From: Ophioderma brevispina
Lineage: Eukaryota > Echinodermata > Ophiuroidea > Amphilepidida > Ophiodermatidae
DNA: 64,000 nucleotides
Direction: 5' to 3'
NCBI GenBank assembly: GCA_023653785.1
Contig: JAMKCH010056933.1
Coordinates: 1-64,000 of the forward strand
The translations under genes were made by a program, and so were the position numbers. Each line of letters opens with the position of its first letter. The first letter of the stretch is position 1. A model generated the notes under the pieces. The model saw only the letters and a program-made list of their open reading frames with translations. It did no database searches and was not told the origin of the DNA. This document shows, piece after piece, positions 1 to 13,405 of the stretch.

Positions 1-38
1 ACTTCCTGCCTCGTTGTCTTTTCACTTTACTATTTTCC

Positions 39-215
39 ACCACCAGCCATTCTCTCCCCTCTCTCTGCCCCCCTTTTTTCCCGTTCCCTTTTTGTTTCTT
101 TCCCCCTTCTCTCTATTTTTTCTTCTTTCTCCTCTCTTCTCTTCCACCTCCCCCCCCCCCTTTTCTTCCTTTCTTTTTTTCCCTTTTCCCCCCTTTTTTT
201 TCCCTTTTACCATTT
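39..215. repeat. Polypyrimidine tract
   Basis: About 175 bases are almost entirely C and T on the plus strand, including runs of C and T. Open frames through it encode only Ser/Pro/Phe or Lys/Glu/Gly low complexity. It could form triplex DNA. No gene is inferred, and 216-555 shows nothing recognisable. Confidence 0.9.
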
Positions 216-555
216 TCGTGAAAAAGGACATTATGTTGGCGAAATTGACACATGGAGCAAGAAAGGTGTCAAAATTTGCAGAACAAAAACACAAGGGACT
301 TATACATTTTATGTTTTTGTGCATAGACCTATGGTTGTAACTTATGGTTATTTAGACATGCTGGGTAATTTTTTGGGGGTCTTTATTATCGCTTGACATT
401 CCATTGGACATTCTTAACCTCCATGAGGTCACCACTTTTCTTCAGTATCTCTGATTGGCTCATTACAAGAAAAGCAGGACTATAACATCGAGTAAACAAT
501 CAAAATTGAACCTGCCAATATCTGTACAAACATTTGTTTTCTTACATGTTTCTCA

Positions 556-994
556 GGGGCGTAGCTAGGTTTTTCATATGGGGGGGGCCAGTGTGCATTC
601 CAACCGACAGAAAATGGGTAGGGTCCAGGGCCCGAATAGGGCCATGCGGTGGGGGAAAGGGGAGAAGAAAATCGTTTGACATCGTCGTTCTTCTATCTGT
701 GCCGGATGAGTTTTGGTTGCTGTGGTGGGTGTAGAGCTTTTTTGGGGGCGAAGGCCCCTGAAAATATGATTTGGGTTTTATTTGCTTTTAAATGTCTTCT
801 GAGGACTAATTTTTGTACGATTTGTAAAATTTACTTGCCGCACGCTGTCCATTGAACTCTAAACCTATACTTGCCGAAATCCGGCCTGCAAGTGCATGAC
901 CTGAATTTTTCAAGTGAACAGACGGGCTCATCTCAACGACGAAATCAATTATTGGGGGGCCGCCGGCCCCCCCTGCCCCCCCCTTGGCTACGCC
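556..994. mobile_element. MITE with GGCGTAGC(C/T)A terminal repeats
   Basis: The left end reads GGGGCGTAGCTAGG and the right end reads inverted GGCGTAGCCAAGG. Next to both ends are long G or C runs. No transposase is present, so it is non-autonomous. The stretch 995-1554 after it holds no recognisable feature. Confidence 0.65.
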
Positions 995-1554
995 ATGATG
1001 TTTTATTGGCAGATACAACATAAACTTGGGCTGGTATTCTGATAGGGTATAATTTGGCCTGGGTTTTAAATGAGGGTTAGTCCTACCTGAGTGACAGTTT
1101 CTTTCTACATACTCTAAAAAATGTGCTGTAACAGTTACAGGTGAGAAATTCCTATGGATGGGCTGCTCCGACCAATCTGAGGACATTTCTCACCTGTTAC
1201 ATAACTTTCACAGGACTTTGTACGGAAAAAAATGGTACACTCACGTAGGACTAAACCCTGCTTAAACCAAGGTTTAAAATTAGACTCCCTTTCAGAAGAC
1301 ACAGCCCCCAATGTAAACCCAATCAAACCGGCCAGGGGGTTAAATGACTCAACATAAAGCAGCAGTTCTTTACACAGATAATGCAAGTCAGATGGCAGTC
1401 AGGGATTGAATATTGTCTCAAGTGAGGGACTTCTGCGCATCCCACTTGTTACGCTTGTCATGTCTGTGAAGATTATTGCCATTCTGTCATTGTGGTTTGT
1501 GAATGGGAATGTGAAAGGGGGGGGCCAATTTAAGTCCTAGTTTTTATTTGAGAA

Positions 1555-1860
1555 ATGGTTCACCCCTAAAACCCCATCTGAAAGTTTCGCACGATATTTC
1601 AACCGTTTTGATGTGAGAGCCTAAAAAACGTGATTTTGCATTCCCATAGAGTACTCTGTAAAATATATGGTCGACCAAAAGGGCAACATTTACGCTACAT
1701 AAGATCCAAACCAAACATCCTTAGCCCTAAGATAATTTTCACAGGGGTTAAATGAGGAAAAATAGTTTAGCTTTCTTCTGATACAGAAATTTGTGACCAC
1801 TCCGGAAAATTGGGCGTCCCTGGGGACGAGGTTTTATTAGCGATCGGGCCATGGACCTTT
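1555..1860. repeat. Dispersed repeat, copy 1
   Basis: This is similar over its length to 44666-44945, sharing for example AAACCAAACATCCTTA and GATCGGGCCAT. The copies are diverged, with small indels. The repeat class is not recognised. No gene is seen from 1861 to 2685. Confidence 0.75.
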
Positions 1861-2685
1861 AATGGAAAGTCCACACAAGATGATGTTGATATTTATCAAA
1901 TTAAATAACATAGCTGTATTATCTTTAGGTGAAAATGGCCATGACTACGATGGGGATTATGTATAGATTATTGTGAAGTATAATTTTGATGTCTGCATTA
2001 GACAATGCCGATTATCAAAAATTGTATAGTTATGAGGCCATTGTTGCCGACTTGCTCAGAAGAGAGTGAGTCCAGGGGACACAGACATCCATCGTCATCA
2101 AAATAGCAGGATTTATAACTTACTAAAGCGCGGGCCTCCCGCTAGTTGAGTGAACAGGAGCGCTCCATGAAACTGAAGCGATCACTGAAAAAGTGACACA
2201 CATGGCGAGACCACCGCAACCAAACCCGTCACCGGAAAACGTGGACTCCCGAGTGCAACATTTGTATTTGAACATCTTAATAAACTCAAATTCTCGATAC
2301 CTCAATTCCATTATAGCTGATGGAGTTACCGATTTCTAAAGAAACGTCAACAAACGTAGTCCGTATTTTCCACCTATTTTCTCATAACTCCTCAAACTCC
2401 CATATACAGTTCTCGCCATCCTGTAGTTTATTACCCCCCCGTCACAACATCCCGTAATCATAATTGCAGCATATCCTATAGCTTAGGCCTATATAGTTCC
2501 TAATTTCTATATTAAAACGTCAATATTTCATCCCGTAATTTTCCGTATATTTTAATTTTATTTCTTCTCAAAACTCCGTGGGGTAACCCGTAGTATCCAT
2601 ACATACGACAATCAAAGCGAAAAACATGACATGTTCTTGACTTTCTTTCCCTACACCGTTTGCCTGTCATTGCGTACCACATATA

Positions 2686-2773
2686 GCGTCTTACGCGTGA
2701 TCGCCCGTTGCCACGCGTAACCGCCCGTCGCGTCTTACGCGTGATCGCCCGTTGCCACGCTTAACCGCCCGTC
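2686..2773. repeat. CpG-rich tandem repeat, 2 x 44 bp
   Basis: Two adjacent 44-bp units differ by one base (ACGCGTAA against ACGCTTAA). Each unit is rich in CpG. The first contains an inverted pair TTACGCGT / ACGCGTAA around GTTGCC. The surroundings are AT-rich, and 2774-3184 shows nothing else. Confidence 0.9.
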
Positions 2774-3184
2774 GCAACGCACCATGCATACGCACCGCTT
2801 AGTAACGCTTACAAACAAATGGTAATTTGCCATAGCAACTGAGCACATTTTCGTTGATTTTTCAGCCATTTATGAACGGATTTCATCCAAATATAGTTTA
2901 GGATCCGTCTGGAATCGTCACGCACCTTTCATGGGAATTTAACGCTCTATGAAGCAAAACTGGTGGAGCCTTTCGTGCACAAACCCACATACATACATAC
3001 ACACAACATTAGCCAAATTATAGTATGATAAGATTGTACTCACTTTTATCATTTACACAGGCATCAGATGCTTATGTATGCTTGGTCATAAAATGTTAGT
3101 CAGATTTTGATGACTTTTATTGTATTTTTTTATGCAACAACTTACTGATAGTGTCTTGAACTTTTCACTGACTTGCTTTTCAAG

Positions 3185-3377
3185 ATATTTTATCTGTGCA
3201 TGGCTCGAAAAATGGGAAAATTGGGAAGCTCCTTCCAGGGAAATGCCCATGTCTCTCAGAGCTGATTGAAACTTTTTATAATGAAACGGACTTAAACCTC
3301 TCTGACCTCACTGGAAATATTACAAAATCAGAATATCCTTCCTGGGAAATTAAAAAACAATTTGAGCCTTTTATCTG
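3185..3377 (+). CDS. Orphan exon-like open frame, unknown protein
   Basis: The open frame runs from an acceptor-like TTTTCAAG to a donor-like TG|GTATAT and stays open to 3435. The translation looks protein-like: HGSKNGKIGKLLPGKCPCLS, then ELIETFYNETDLNLSDLTGN, then SEYPSWEIKKQFEPF. Composition is mixed, with balanced hydrophobic and charged residues and two cysteines in CPC, unlike the low-complexity frames nearby. I do not recognise the family, and no partner exons were identified in the window. It may be an exon of a neighbouring plus-strand gene that extends off the left edge, or a relic of a transposon. A chance open frame is also possible. Confidence 0.35.
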
Positions 3378-3447
3378 GTATATTCATCTCAGCTTGTATT
3401 TTATGTGTATTTGTGACCCAGATAACATGACTTGAGCTTGATTTTTT

Positions 3448-3835
3448 GTGGGCTGCCAGCATAGTTGGCAGGATCACTTAGCAATCTGTTTTATGTGTGT
3501 ATGTATGTGTGTGTATGTATGTGTGTGTATGTGTGTGTATATGTGTCACTAAAATGTTATGGTTTTTTTAAAATGGACCTCAATTGAAACTAAACTTGTG
3601 TCATAGATGCAACATGGGGTCCCTCATATGTTGATGAGGTCAAAGGTAAAAATGTAAAATTGTCCTCTATTGAAAAGTTGAAGTTCAAACTTGAAACAGA
3701 GGTGCAACATGGGATCCCTCATTTGTTGAGGTCAAAGGTCATGTGTCAAGGTCATGTGAGGTCAAGTTTTAAGATAGGCAGGGCAGCCCACAGCTTAATA
3801 TAGTGAGTGAAAAAGCCGATAACAGTAAAATTCTA
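3448..3835. mobile_element. Repeat element with GTGGGCTGCCAGC ends
   Basis: The left part reads TGTGGGCTGCCAGC and the right part ends with GCAGCCCACAGC followed by a diverged tail. A TG/TATG microsatellite occupies 3493-3546. An inverted relative lies at 27108-27298, nested in another MITE. Confidence 0.6.
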
Positions 3836-4145
3836 GTTTAAAATTGTATTTTGCTCTGTTAACTTGAAAACAATCTTTTAAAAAAATCATGACAATTTTA
3901 ATATCTGGAAGAAATTTATGAATCCAGAAGCTACATAATGTATGTGCTATTAATACCACATATTCAATCTTGCCAATATATTATATATTCATTTCTACTG
4001 ATGGAGAAAATTAACAAAACTATGAGCTAATCCAGAGTATTTATTCAGAAGTTCAACTCTATGGATGTGTTTTTGGTTCGCGATTGGTTTTTACCTTTTA
4101 ACAGAGATATGTCTGTATCGCAAAAGGAATTTTGAAATTGGATAA

Positions 4146-4489
4146 TTAAAGGTGCAACGAGAAGATTTTGAGACCCCAAATATTTTGTCATAATAGTAAT
4201 TTCATATAGTCATTAGATCTTACCTTGTGTTAGGTGACGAAATGGTCTTAAAAGAGAGAAAAAAGGTATTTTGATTTGTTATTTCAATGTACAAACAAGG
4301 CTGAATTTCATTTTGCTCCTAATCCTCAAAATTAAAATTTTCACAATTTTTGTACCAAAGAACCTTTCTCAGCTTAATTATCCTTTCAGGTGGGGATATT
4401 CTTGCTGGAAAGCTTTACATCAGGGCAAAAATCATACTTTCATTTTTTAAGGACACCTGATATGTGTAAACTCTCCGTTGCACCTTTAA
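4146..4489. mobile_element. TTAA-ended MITE family A, copy 1
   Basis: The ends are TTAAAGGTGCAACGAGA and, inverted, TTAAAGGTGCAACGGAGA. The element is 344 bp with no coding capacity. Three other full copies are in the window. The stretch 4490-6795 to its right holds no recognised gene. Confidence 0.85.
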
Positions 4490-6795
4490 GTCATATACCA
4501 TAATTCATTTGGCTGCCTGGAAGGTCTGAAAGAATTTTGTATGTGCCACCACCCTATGAATTCGGCGCCTCAATGGAATAACTGCACGTTGAAGGATTTG
4601 GGTGGCCCCGGGTGGTGCAGAATACTGAATTCATCCTGAAAGGTCCATCCAATATGATATAAGCCGGGAAATACTGCCATGTACGCGGTCCACGCTCATC
4701 CAATTAGTTGTCTGTGAATTCCGGAAAGTCAGTAAGGTATATTTGTGAGGAAACACTATTTTCACAATGGCCCGAACGAATTTGGTGTTTCCTCCAGTTC
4801 TGCCGAATTTGTGATATTTCATAACTATGTTGATGCACTTGGGAGATTTAATCCCCTTATTTGACCTGTGACCTCTAATTGTCCAAGGATACCAAGGGGG
4901 AACCTGGTGAATTCTTTAACTCGACACCCTTGTGCTCAATTTCAGCAATTAAAATGCATGGTACGAACTTCACGGCCAATCCAGACTTGCGCATTCCTAC
5001 ACATCCCTGCTAGCCATAGCTGGGGGTTTTCTGCTTGGAATTCACTCGGATTTTGAATTGTGGTACAGCCGTTGATAACAAAATGGGTTTAATTTTTAAG
5101 AAAATCCTGAAAGACAAGTGTGTTCACATTGTATGTTCCCCCATTTTCAGCATAATGTTAAAATGCAATAGGCCCCAATACTGTAGCCCATGTTGAGCCC
5201 AGACTTCCTCAGTGATTCTTAGGAGGACAAAATTAAAAGGCATGTGAAAACTAGCTTTCCACATGCATTTCAGAGGAGGATATGTGCATAAAAAATTCAA
5301 GCCATGTGAATTGTCTTTCAACTTCATTTAACTGGTTTTCAGCATAATGCCTTTTCTAATGTTCATAAGAAATTCAAGGTATGTGAATTTGCACCAACTT
5401 GTTTCATCTTTTGTCTGAAGGCGCCTCACCCAATTATTATAGTCGTTTCTTATGGGAAAATGCCATCATTTGTGCAAGCTAAAGTGTATTACTGAATACG
5501 GCGACCCGGAGAGTATTTTTCCATGGTATAGTCTGTGTCACAGACTGCGAAAGATAGGGAATATGTGTAAATAAATTAAATCTCAAATATCTCCAGAAAA
5601 CAAAGGGTTCTATGGATGTTTCTGCATCAGAGGGTCTGTTCTTTGTTTTGAATATATATCGTAATTGGGTCTGAACCTATGGAACCTAGCGAGAAAATTA
5701 ACATTTTTATTGGGTACTTGCAGACACGAAAAGTGAATACGCAATTGTTACGGTTCGCTCCATTTCTCCCACAATGCCTGTCGATATTTGTCTAGTCTTG
5801 AGAATTTTTACACACTGGTGCCAATTTACGCCAACTTTTTTTTTTCAAATTTAGAATCGGGATTACGTACTACGGACCGGCTTAATTACTGAACAAATAT
5901 TTGTAACCATGAATGCCTAATTTGGCTTGTAGTATCAATGGCAGAGTCATCCACTTGAAGTTTGAGGGATAAATCATGGGGTCAAGGTAGAGGATCAGGT
6001 ATTGCCTCTTAAATGAATTACACTATTTGCTCAAATCAAACAGCGATTATACTTGATTCGCACTGATATAGGGACAACCTGCACTTTTAAGGGCGAGAGC
6101 TGTTTGTGAGGGGAGTATAGCAATTAAACTTTGCACGACTCTTATTCAGGCATTCTTAATTGTGTGCCTATGGTCAATATGACGGCCCGTGGTCAAAAAC
6201 AGTAGAGTACATAGCTAACATAGTGGAATTACTACTGTATAGATGCATTGCGGTGCTACTGACAGCCCTGAATATGGTACATTGGGTTTTGCGCTGTCCA
6301 CAACGTGATATGGGCCTCCATTACTTCATACGTTACCTAAACTACTAGTACGACTAATACAATAGCCAATAACCACTCGTAGATGTCAAACTTAGATACG
6401 TGAAGTGGGTGAATGATCTATACATCGGATTGGCTTAAAAACTCACGTATAAAGTTCACATTAGAAAAGTACAGTAAACAAAATTAAGTTTTGTTTACTT
6501 GGCCCTTTTCCTTTCAAGTCACTTTCTAGTGTTAGCAGCGAAGATGTTCTTGGATAGATACAAATGCTTTCCTATTCACCTAACGCATATGAACCCAACA
6601 AACTTTTCCCAGGGTCCTATATCACACGAATAGATATAGAAATTGGTTTTCTGATGGTAAATTTCACCTGCCATGGTCATTGCATTCTCAACCGGTCCAT
6701 GCTTAAAAATTGTCTACAATATTTCCGAACTCTGGTCTACAGCATCATGGCTATTGTAATGCCCAGCGGGGTAAAATCAATTCCTATCTACACAC

Positions 6796-7100
6796 TTAAA
6801 GACCATCAGTGATCCACCCAATAGAGTCAAAATATTTTAAATTGCCAGCAGCAGCTTAAAGTGATTAGTCTGCACAATTCTCATAAGTATTTTTCCAAGC
6901 AAAGGAAGAAAACAGTGTCCAAAGATATGAATCTCCATTGAATTACGTGTTGTCTGTACAGACAGCAATGACTTAAATATCCAATTCTGTCCTATACCTT
7001 GTGGATGTTGGATTACCTAAACTTGTTACAAAACATGCAAAAATACTATTTTTGATGATTTGATTTTCTGGTTGAGCAAAACACTGATAGTGCCTTCAAA
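6796..7100. mobile_element. TTAA-type MITE family B, copy 1 (right end worn)
   Basis: The left end is TTAAAGACCATCAGTGAT; the right end is a degraded AACACTGATAGTGCCTTC. The interior matches 16058-16410, including AACTTGTTACAAAACATGCA-like sequence. The stretch 7101-7976 shows no gene. Confidence 0.75.
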
Positions 7101-7976
7101 ACTGTGTGGATATTGCAAACATCTGCAAGCTAGATATGATCCAGTAAATACATTATGGCACATCACTGGTTGGCTCTTTGAATCATTGGGTTTTTGCCAC
7201 TTTTGGATTACTGTAGTCCTGTATGGTCCAAAATGCTCGCCGACTCAAATTTGTCAGAAATTTATGCAAATTTCATGGCTCTGCAGCTACCTTGCTCAAA
7301 CTTTAGTTCTCCTAGTCAATTGAAATCTGTCGTGCTTTACCGCATGACATTACGCCCATCACAATTAGAATCGATAAACGTTAACCCAACCCTGGAATAT
7401 AAATATCGCCCATGTCTGACAGTGCACGCATACCCAGACCACTTCAAAATAAGAATTTGGTGCATAATGCCCATTCCATTTTTTGCCAGTAGACTATGCA
7501 GGGCATGTCCATTCTGTTTTAATGTCCCCATCGGGGGGGCTAGGGGAACACCAAGTGTTAAATTCAAATAAAATCATAACCGCCTGTTCCCGCAAAATAA
7601 AACTGCACATTTTTAGAAAAAGAATAAAATGTACTTTCATTCGTTTCCCCAATATCAGTGAACAAATGGCTATACTTAAACTCACCAAAACTATGTAGCT
7701 AAAGATATCACCGGCCCGGTATGCAGTGGAGAAAAACATTTCATATTCCTTTTCCACCTCTCCGGTTTAGACGTAACCACAAAATACTTATATTATTCAC
7801 AAATAAATCTTGAACTTCGCAGTGCGCGTGTTCAATTAACTTTAACAATATTTTTCATCATTTATTCGAAAAGAAGAGACAACATATATAATGAAAGAAT
7901 GTTGCAGGGTAAGCTTTGACCTAACAACTGTGCAGAAACCAAACACTATGAGCTAGTAAAAATCTGAATATCCCTG

Positions 7977-8115
7977 GGCACAGTCAGTACCTTCCTTCAC
8001 CAGTGTATTTGGAAAATATGATACCAGATCACAAATAAGGCAGTTCATGTCAAATGTCTGACAATACAACCCACTGAACTGTTGCCTTGTTGGATGAGCA
8101 TATTGTAACTCATAG
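7977..8115. repeat. Dispersed repeat with ACTGAACTGT dyad, copy 1
   Basis: This is similar to 20321-20484, sharing CAGTTCATGTCAA, CAACCCACTGAACTGT and GATGAGCATATTGTAACTCA. It is diverged. The class is not recognised. Confidence 0.75.
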
Positions 8116-8601
8116 TGAAAATCCGTAATTTATTGCTCCACTCACTAAAATTAACCACGTTTTCAGAAGAAAACTTATCAACTGCATAAATGTAAACTGG
8201 TTGGTTAATTATTGGAAGAGGACTGGTATTTTGTTACTCAAACCGATCGACCTAACTGCCTGGTGATAATAAACTGCTATAATAGCTCCGCATTCCGGGC
8301 CATTGTAATCTTTAGTTCATGGTTGATGGTATACATTATTCATTGAATTGGGAATAAAAGAAAGGGAGATGACATTTTACTAATTTTCAAGAAATGTGCA
8401 AGTTTATGTGTGGGAACAGGACTGTTGCGAAATTTACACTTGCCCTAGCCCCCTAATGGGGACATACAGGATTTGTGATTTTAGTCGTAAGGTCGTGTAT
8501 TCCAGCCATTTCTTTCCAATGCTCACTACTAGTACCAAACGGTTAATCCCATATCAACCATTATGTTTTGAGGAGTCCAATTGTGTGAAAATATCGGATC
8601 T

Positions 8602-8733
8602 AAATTGGATGATTACGCCCAATATTAATTGGTCTCGCTATGAGTTTTTAAAATATTGGGCTCGACGTGTCTCGCCCAATATTTTTGCAACTCGTCGATA
8701 GACCAATTAATTTGGGCTTAATCGATCCAATTT
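8602..8733. repeat. Foldback inverted repeat
   Basis: The two halves, from AAATTGGAT at the left to ATCCAATTT at the right, are near reverse complements. Shared blocks include GCCCAATATT and AATTAATTGGTC. This could be a foldback transposon or the palindromic remnant of a MITE. Confidence 0.8.
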
Positions 8734-9011
8734 TATATCAAAGTTGGTCAGAAGAACTGCTGCCCAAGCTTCATATGGGTTGTACTCAGATTAGGGTCAA
8801 AGGTCACGTAACCGGAAGTAGCCGCCATTTTGTAAAAAAAATCGTTTTTTGTTAACAGCCTACTTGTCCTACAGACAAGCTATAGATTCCAAATTTGTTC
8901 AAAAATCCCCTTAGACATCGTTTTTCGGTGTAAACATTAACATCAAAAATACTCCATCTCAAAAACGACAAGACTTGGAAGCTGATGTCTATGCAAAGTT
9001 GTGGATAGTTT

Positions 9012-9175
9012 GTTAGATGACGTTTCATATAGAAGTCCCATTGATGCAAATGAGGATTGCCATTCATTCCATCAATCACTACTGCACAACGTCATACAGC
9101 GCATGACCGAATCAATTGTAATACCTCATTGCATCAATGACTACTATATCAAACGTCTACCAAAGTGTTGAGACA
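9012..9175. repeat. Dispersed repeat related to 17405-17520
   Basis: It contains CTACTGCACAACGTCATACA, shared directly with 17405-17520. It also contains an inverted block (GACGTTTCATATAGAAGTCC) whose complement is also in that copy. The unit is therefore itself palindromic. Confidence 0.7.
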
Positions 9176-9550
9176 AATCATGACAGAATTTTGGCCCCAA
9201 GGGTCATCTATAAGATCTGTAAAGGTCAAATTACCAAATATTCCATGACTAAGGTCCGTGCTCTTGAGCACAAATGTCTCTAGTCTAATTTGCAATTACA
9301 CCCATAGTCGAGTAGGATAAATGAATTTCGTGGAAATAGAACTGCGTATTTAAGGAGGGGGGTTCTACGTTCTACCAGATTCCTCGGTCTTGAAAACGCT
9401 CATAAAAGAATTAACAAAGCTTGCTTCATTTAAAATATTTTTAGGCAGCTATTAATGTTTGTACAGTAATGAATATCCATTGTTAATAAACACCAATTCA
9501 CTAATGGCATGTTGTGCCTTTTTCTACAAAAAAATTGTAATAGGTGGCAC

Positions 9551-10076
9551 TTAAAGGTGCATTTAATCATGATCCAGCACAATTTTTGGTTTATATCGTT
9601 CACTAATTATCCATCTCAGAAATTATTTCCAACGTTTCCTCCCAAAGTGCAGTTTTGATGTATGTTGCATGTTTGCACACACTGCCCCAAAGGCTAAAAC
9701 CGTTTCAATTTGTCATTTATGGAGCATAAAATTACAATTTCAAGAGCAGGTTGAATTTGCAATTCAAGTGTTAAGAGTCACATGTCTGCCTACCAACATT
9801 CAATATAAAAATTTTAAACTTTTTTAGTCAAGTCAGGGAGGATCAAGGATGTGGATCACGAAATGCCCTAAGTTACTTAGCTTTTCAATACCTTTCTATA
9901 TGCTGTTTTTTCACACCACACAAAAACACATTCAGTCAAACGTAAATTTTCTGAAAAGCAAGCGATTTTTATTCATTCAAACATTAAAAAATTCCAATAT
10001 CACAAGGTTTTGATGTCAAATCCCCACCCATACCCCAATGGAGGAAATTACAATTTACACCTTTAAGTAGCTTAGG
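9551..10076. mobile_element. TTAA-ended MITE-like element, family F
   Basis: The left end is TTAAAGGTGCATTTAA and the right end is inverted TTAAAGGTGTAAATTG, 526 bp apart. No second copy was noticed in the window. No open frame of note. Confidence 0.6.
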
Positions 10077-12924
10077 CTTGACGATCCATGGATTCTGTTA
10101 CAAATTTTAATAAAATTCACGTTATCAGAATGCAAGTCCATTAAAATATGTACTATCAGTTCCATTTACGTAGCCTCCCGGTGCTTTTCATTTCATTTTT
10201 TTTGTTTTATAATCAAAACACTTCACAACAAGCCTGTTATATTAAAGACACCAAGGTTTTGAATTTTTGTCTGGGGAAAGATTGATCGAACATGGGCAAA
10301 TACCGTAATGTACATTACACTTGTTACTGAACAATACATAGGTTGGCATAGAGTATAATCGAATTATGCCCAGAATAGCTCAGGACACTAATCAGATGTA
10401 ATCAGAGGAGTTCCATTTCCTTAAACCAAACTTTGAACCTTACAACAAGGTGAAATTTTTGGCAGCATCCGGTTAAGCGCCGGGGAACATTTTCTTATGC
10501 AATTTTAAGGAACAAGACCCCTTCTCCAAACTAAATTGGTACTTCCATTTCCGGATTTTTTTTTATGGCGCAAAAAATCCAATTTCAGAAATTTCCGGAA
10601 ATTTTTTTTTTTTTTTAAATATATTTAATGTACTTCTTTTTTTTTCTATGAATTTTTTTTTCATAACAAATTCATAATATAATAACTTTAAGACAAATAA
10701 AATAAATTTGGTAAATGAATCTCAAGTATCTGCTAGTTCTGTATAATTTGGTGGGATTTAGTAAAGTGATTTCTTTATTTTGCTTGAAGGAAAATTGATA
10801 AATATAATCGTTCAGGCGTGCAAGAATGCGGCCAAATTCCCAAAGAAAGTTCTCACCATACCTAGGTACAGTACAACACCACAGACACACCAAACTTGCT
10901 ATGGAACAGACACTGAATTTGTTAAAGACTTTCCCTTGAATGTAACAATTTGAATATTTTGAAATACTGTAACAATTAACAATTTAACACCTTATTTATA
11001 GATTTCCCACTACCTCCACGTATAACAAATGTTAACTAGCTACAGTAGTTCTTGGAACACACCAAAGATTACAGAGCATCATCTACCACAAAACCCCCAC
11101 TCTAGTATACAGCTGTAAAATTGGTTGCGGATTTAACTCCCTTGTAAGAACTAGTTCAAAACTTAAATATTGTTAAATGACATTGTTATGTTTAGCAGCA
11201 TGGGTAATGCAAATCTGAGTATAGAAGGTATAGATATAGCAATGATTTTGACTAAGATAATTTTTGACTTATGGCTAGGCCCATTATAGTCAGTTGATGT
11301 TACATATGCTAGTATTAAGCTTATACATCGTATAGTACAGTCTAATTTAAAAGCAACTACACAACACAACCAATGTCGGCCTCAATTGTAATCAACAGGC
11401 TTAAGTAAAAATCCGTTAAATCCTACTTCGTAGGCATTTTATCTCATTTATTAGTTGTACGATGACAAATATTCTACCCAAAAAGAGCCCTATCTTATCA
11501 AAATAAAAATCTTTGGCTCAACAACCATTAATCAAAAGAGTGCTGTTTTTGGTTGTGTTAGGTAGTAAACCTCTTTAGCAGTTTGACTTTTATAAAGTCT
11601 ATTAGCAGTCTAACATTAACAGTGTCACAATTTGCACTAACAAGAATGCTTGCACATACTGACTGTAGTAGTTCAATTTGCTTTGAGTCATTGGAAACGT
11701 GGCATCTTCATACCATTCATCACCAGTATGTAAATAATTCAGATGTGTCGTACTAGATTAAAGCTCATTTACATCCTTGTGACTGAATTGTACAAAGTCC
11801 TAGAGCTCGGCGTTTTACAGGCGATAAAATGACGGATAAAAAAATAACTGTCTTTTCTGCAACTTAGAACAGTTTCCCCGAGTGTGTCCGAACGCTGCAG
11901 TAGAAAGAGAAAAAGAAATGCACAAATGATTAATAAATGATAACATCGCCAGCACACATCAATCTGTTATAGCATTAGTAGTGCAATGATATGGTTAAGC
12001 ACAGTTATCCCAGCACGGTATCAAATTCCAGCCACTTGAGTTAATATTTGATAGGCAAGTTAAATTGCCCACAAGATGAGTAACTACATGTCACAATTCA
12101 CTCCGGTCTCAACCGGAATCCCTTGGACATTGGGAACATAATGAGGTGTACATTCCAGCCAACGCAAAGAGCCGACTGGAAATGATAATGCTCGTCATAA
12201 AATATACATGCATGTAGATTGTGTCCAGGGCATTCTAAATGAGACTAACGTACGGTCTGCTTGTAGATGGTTGGCAGCTCCATAAAATGGTAATTCATGC
12301 TCTTATATAGCGCAGCGTCGGTTTATCAACAGACCTGCTACATCAGTGTGCGTACTGCACAAATTAACATTTTCCCCCTTTTATTACCTAAATGTAATAC
12401 AACATGGATGTGTTTGGATTATCAAGCAATTACTCTTAGACATGGCGACTTACGCATTCACCAGTTCAAGCACCCGGTTACATTCATAATTCTACTATTT
12501 GATGTAAATTTAATCAGCAATTTGGTATCTAATACATATCCTAATGACAGACAGAGCATACATTATTAATGGAGGCACCATACAAAGGAGCTGTACAATA
12601 ACAGCCAAGCTGGGGCAAATATAATGGTTTTTACATGCACAGTAATTGGAAGGGAAAAAGAATTTATTTCTCAGTGGTGACCAAATGCAATTAATGGTAA
12701 AGAGTACAATATATCTGGTACATTTGTATGTACAAGCCACTATTTTGGCCAAGATTGTACAAAGAGTTCAACTCTACTAGCCACAGATTTCCAATTTCAG
12801 AAATTTGGGCTAATTTGTTTTGCAAACAAAATGGCTTTTACAGTTACACAACTGGGAAAATTATACAAAATCCTTATTTACTTAACCCTTTCACCACTGG
12901 TAAATTTTATATAAGTGATAACGC
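10077..12924. other. Non-coding stretch, nothing recognised
   Basis: AT-rich DNA with T runs near 10555-10655. Open frames are short and low in coding character. No tRNA, repeat pair or gene was recognised. Confidence 0.6.
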
Positions 12925-13060
12925 CTTAGACAGTGGCTTTTGAAATGGTTTCCCAAATGCAAGCCATCTGGAAAAACCAAAGACTAGGCTTGTTTGGACT
13001 CGCTTAAATACATTTTCATGCCAATTCTGAATATGGTCAAAAAAGTAATTTTAGCATTTT
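12925..13060. repeat. Dispersed repeat related to 50861-51160
   Basis: It shares CAGTGGCTTTTGA(A/G)ATGG and AGGCTTGTTTG with the tandem array near 51 kb, in direct orientation. It is diverged. Confidence 0.55.
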
Positions 13061-13405
13061 TGAAACAAAAATGGACAAACATTAGTCGCTTGCCGTGCTC
13101 AAGGGATTAAGTGTACAATGAAAACGTACATGGAATTTCACTTATGTTCTACGATTTTTACAATTGAGGGCAGTACATTTTTATCCAATGCATCCTATGA
13201 TTTTAAACACATCAAACATCCAGAGCAAAACTTTACAAACATTTCTCATTTACACACAAAACCATACCTAAGGGAAAGGCCCAATTTGTACAAAAATGTT
13301 CTGAACGGAGGGCAAAAAGGGCAGATTTTGCATACTTTTTGTTCTTAATTTTCCCTCGGGGTATAATCTGCACCCTCCACTGGCTATACATATGTTCATA
13401 CTGTA

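Noticed and set aside
14..340. 108-codon plus-strand frame at the window start
   Set aside because: It is generated by a C/T-only tract (Ser/Pro/Phe low complexity); the complementary frame is Lys/Glu/Gly.
10555..10655. T-rich runs considered as another duplication junction
   Set aside because: The runs vary in length and are broken by other bases, and no flanking duplicate was found.
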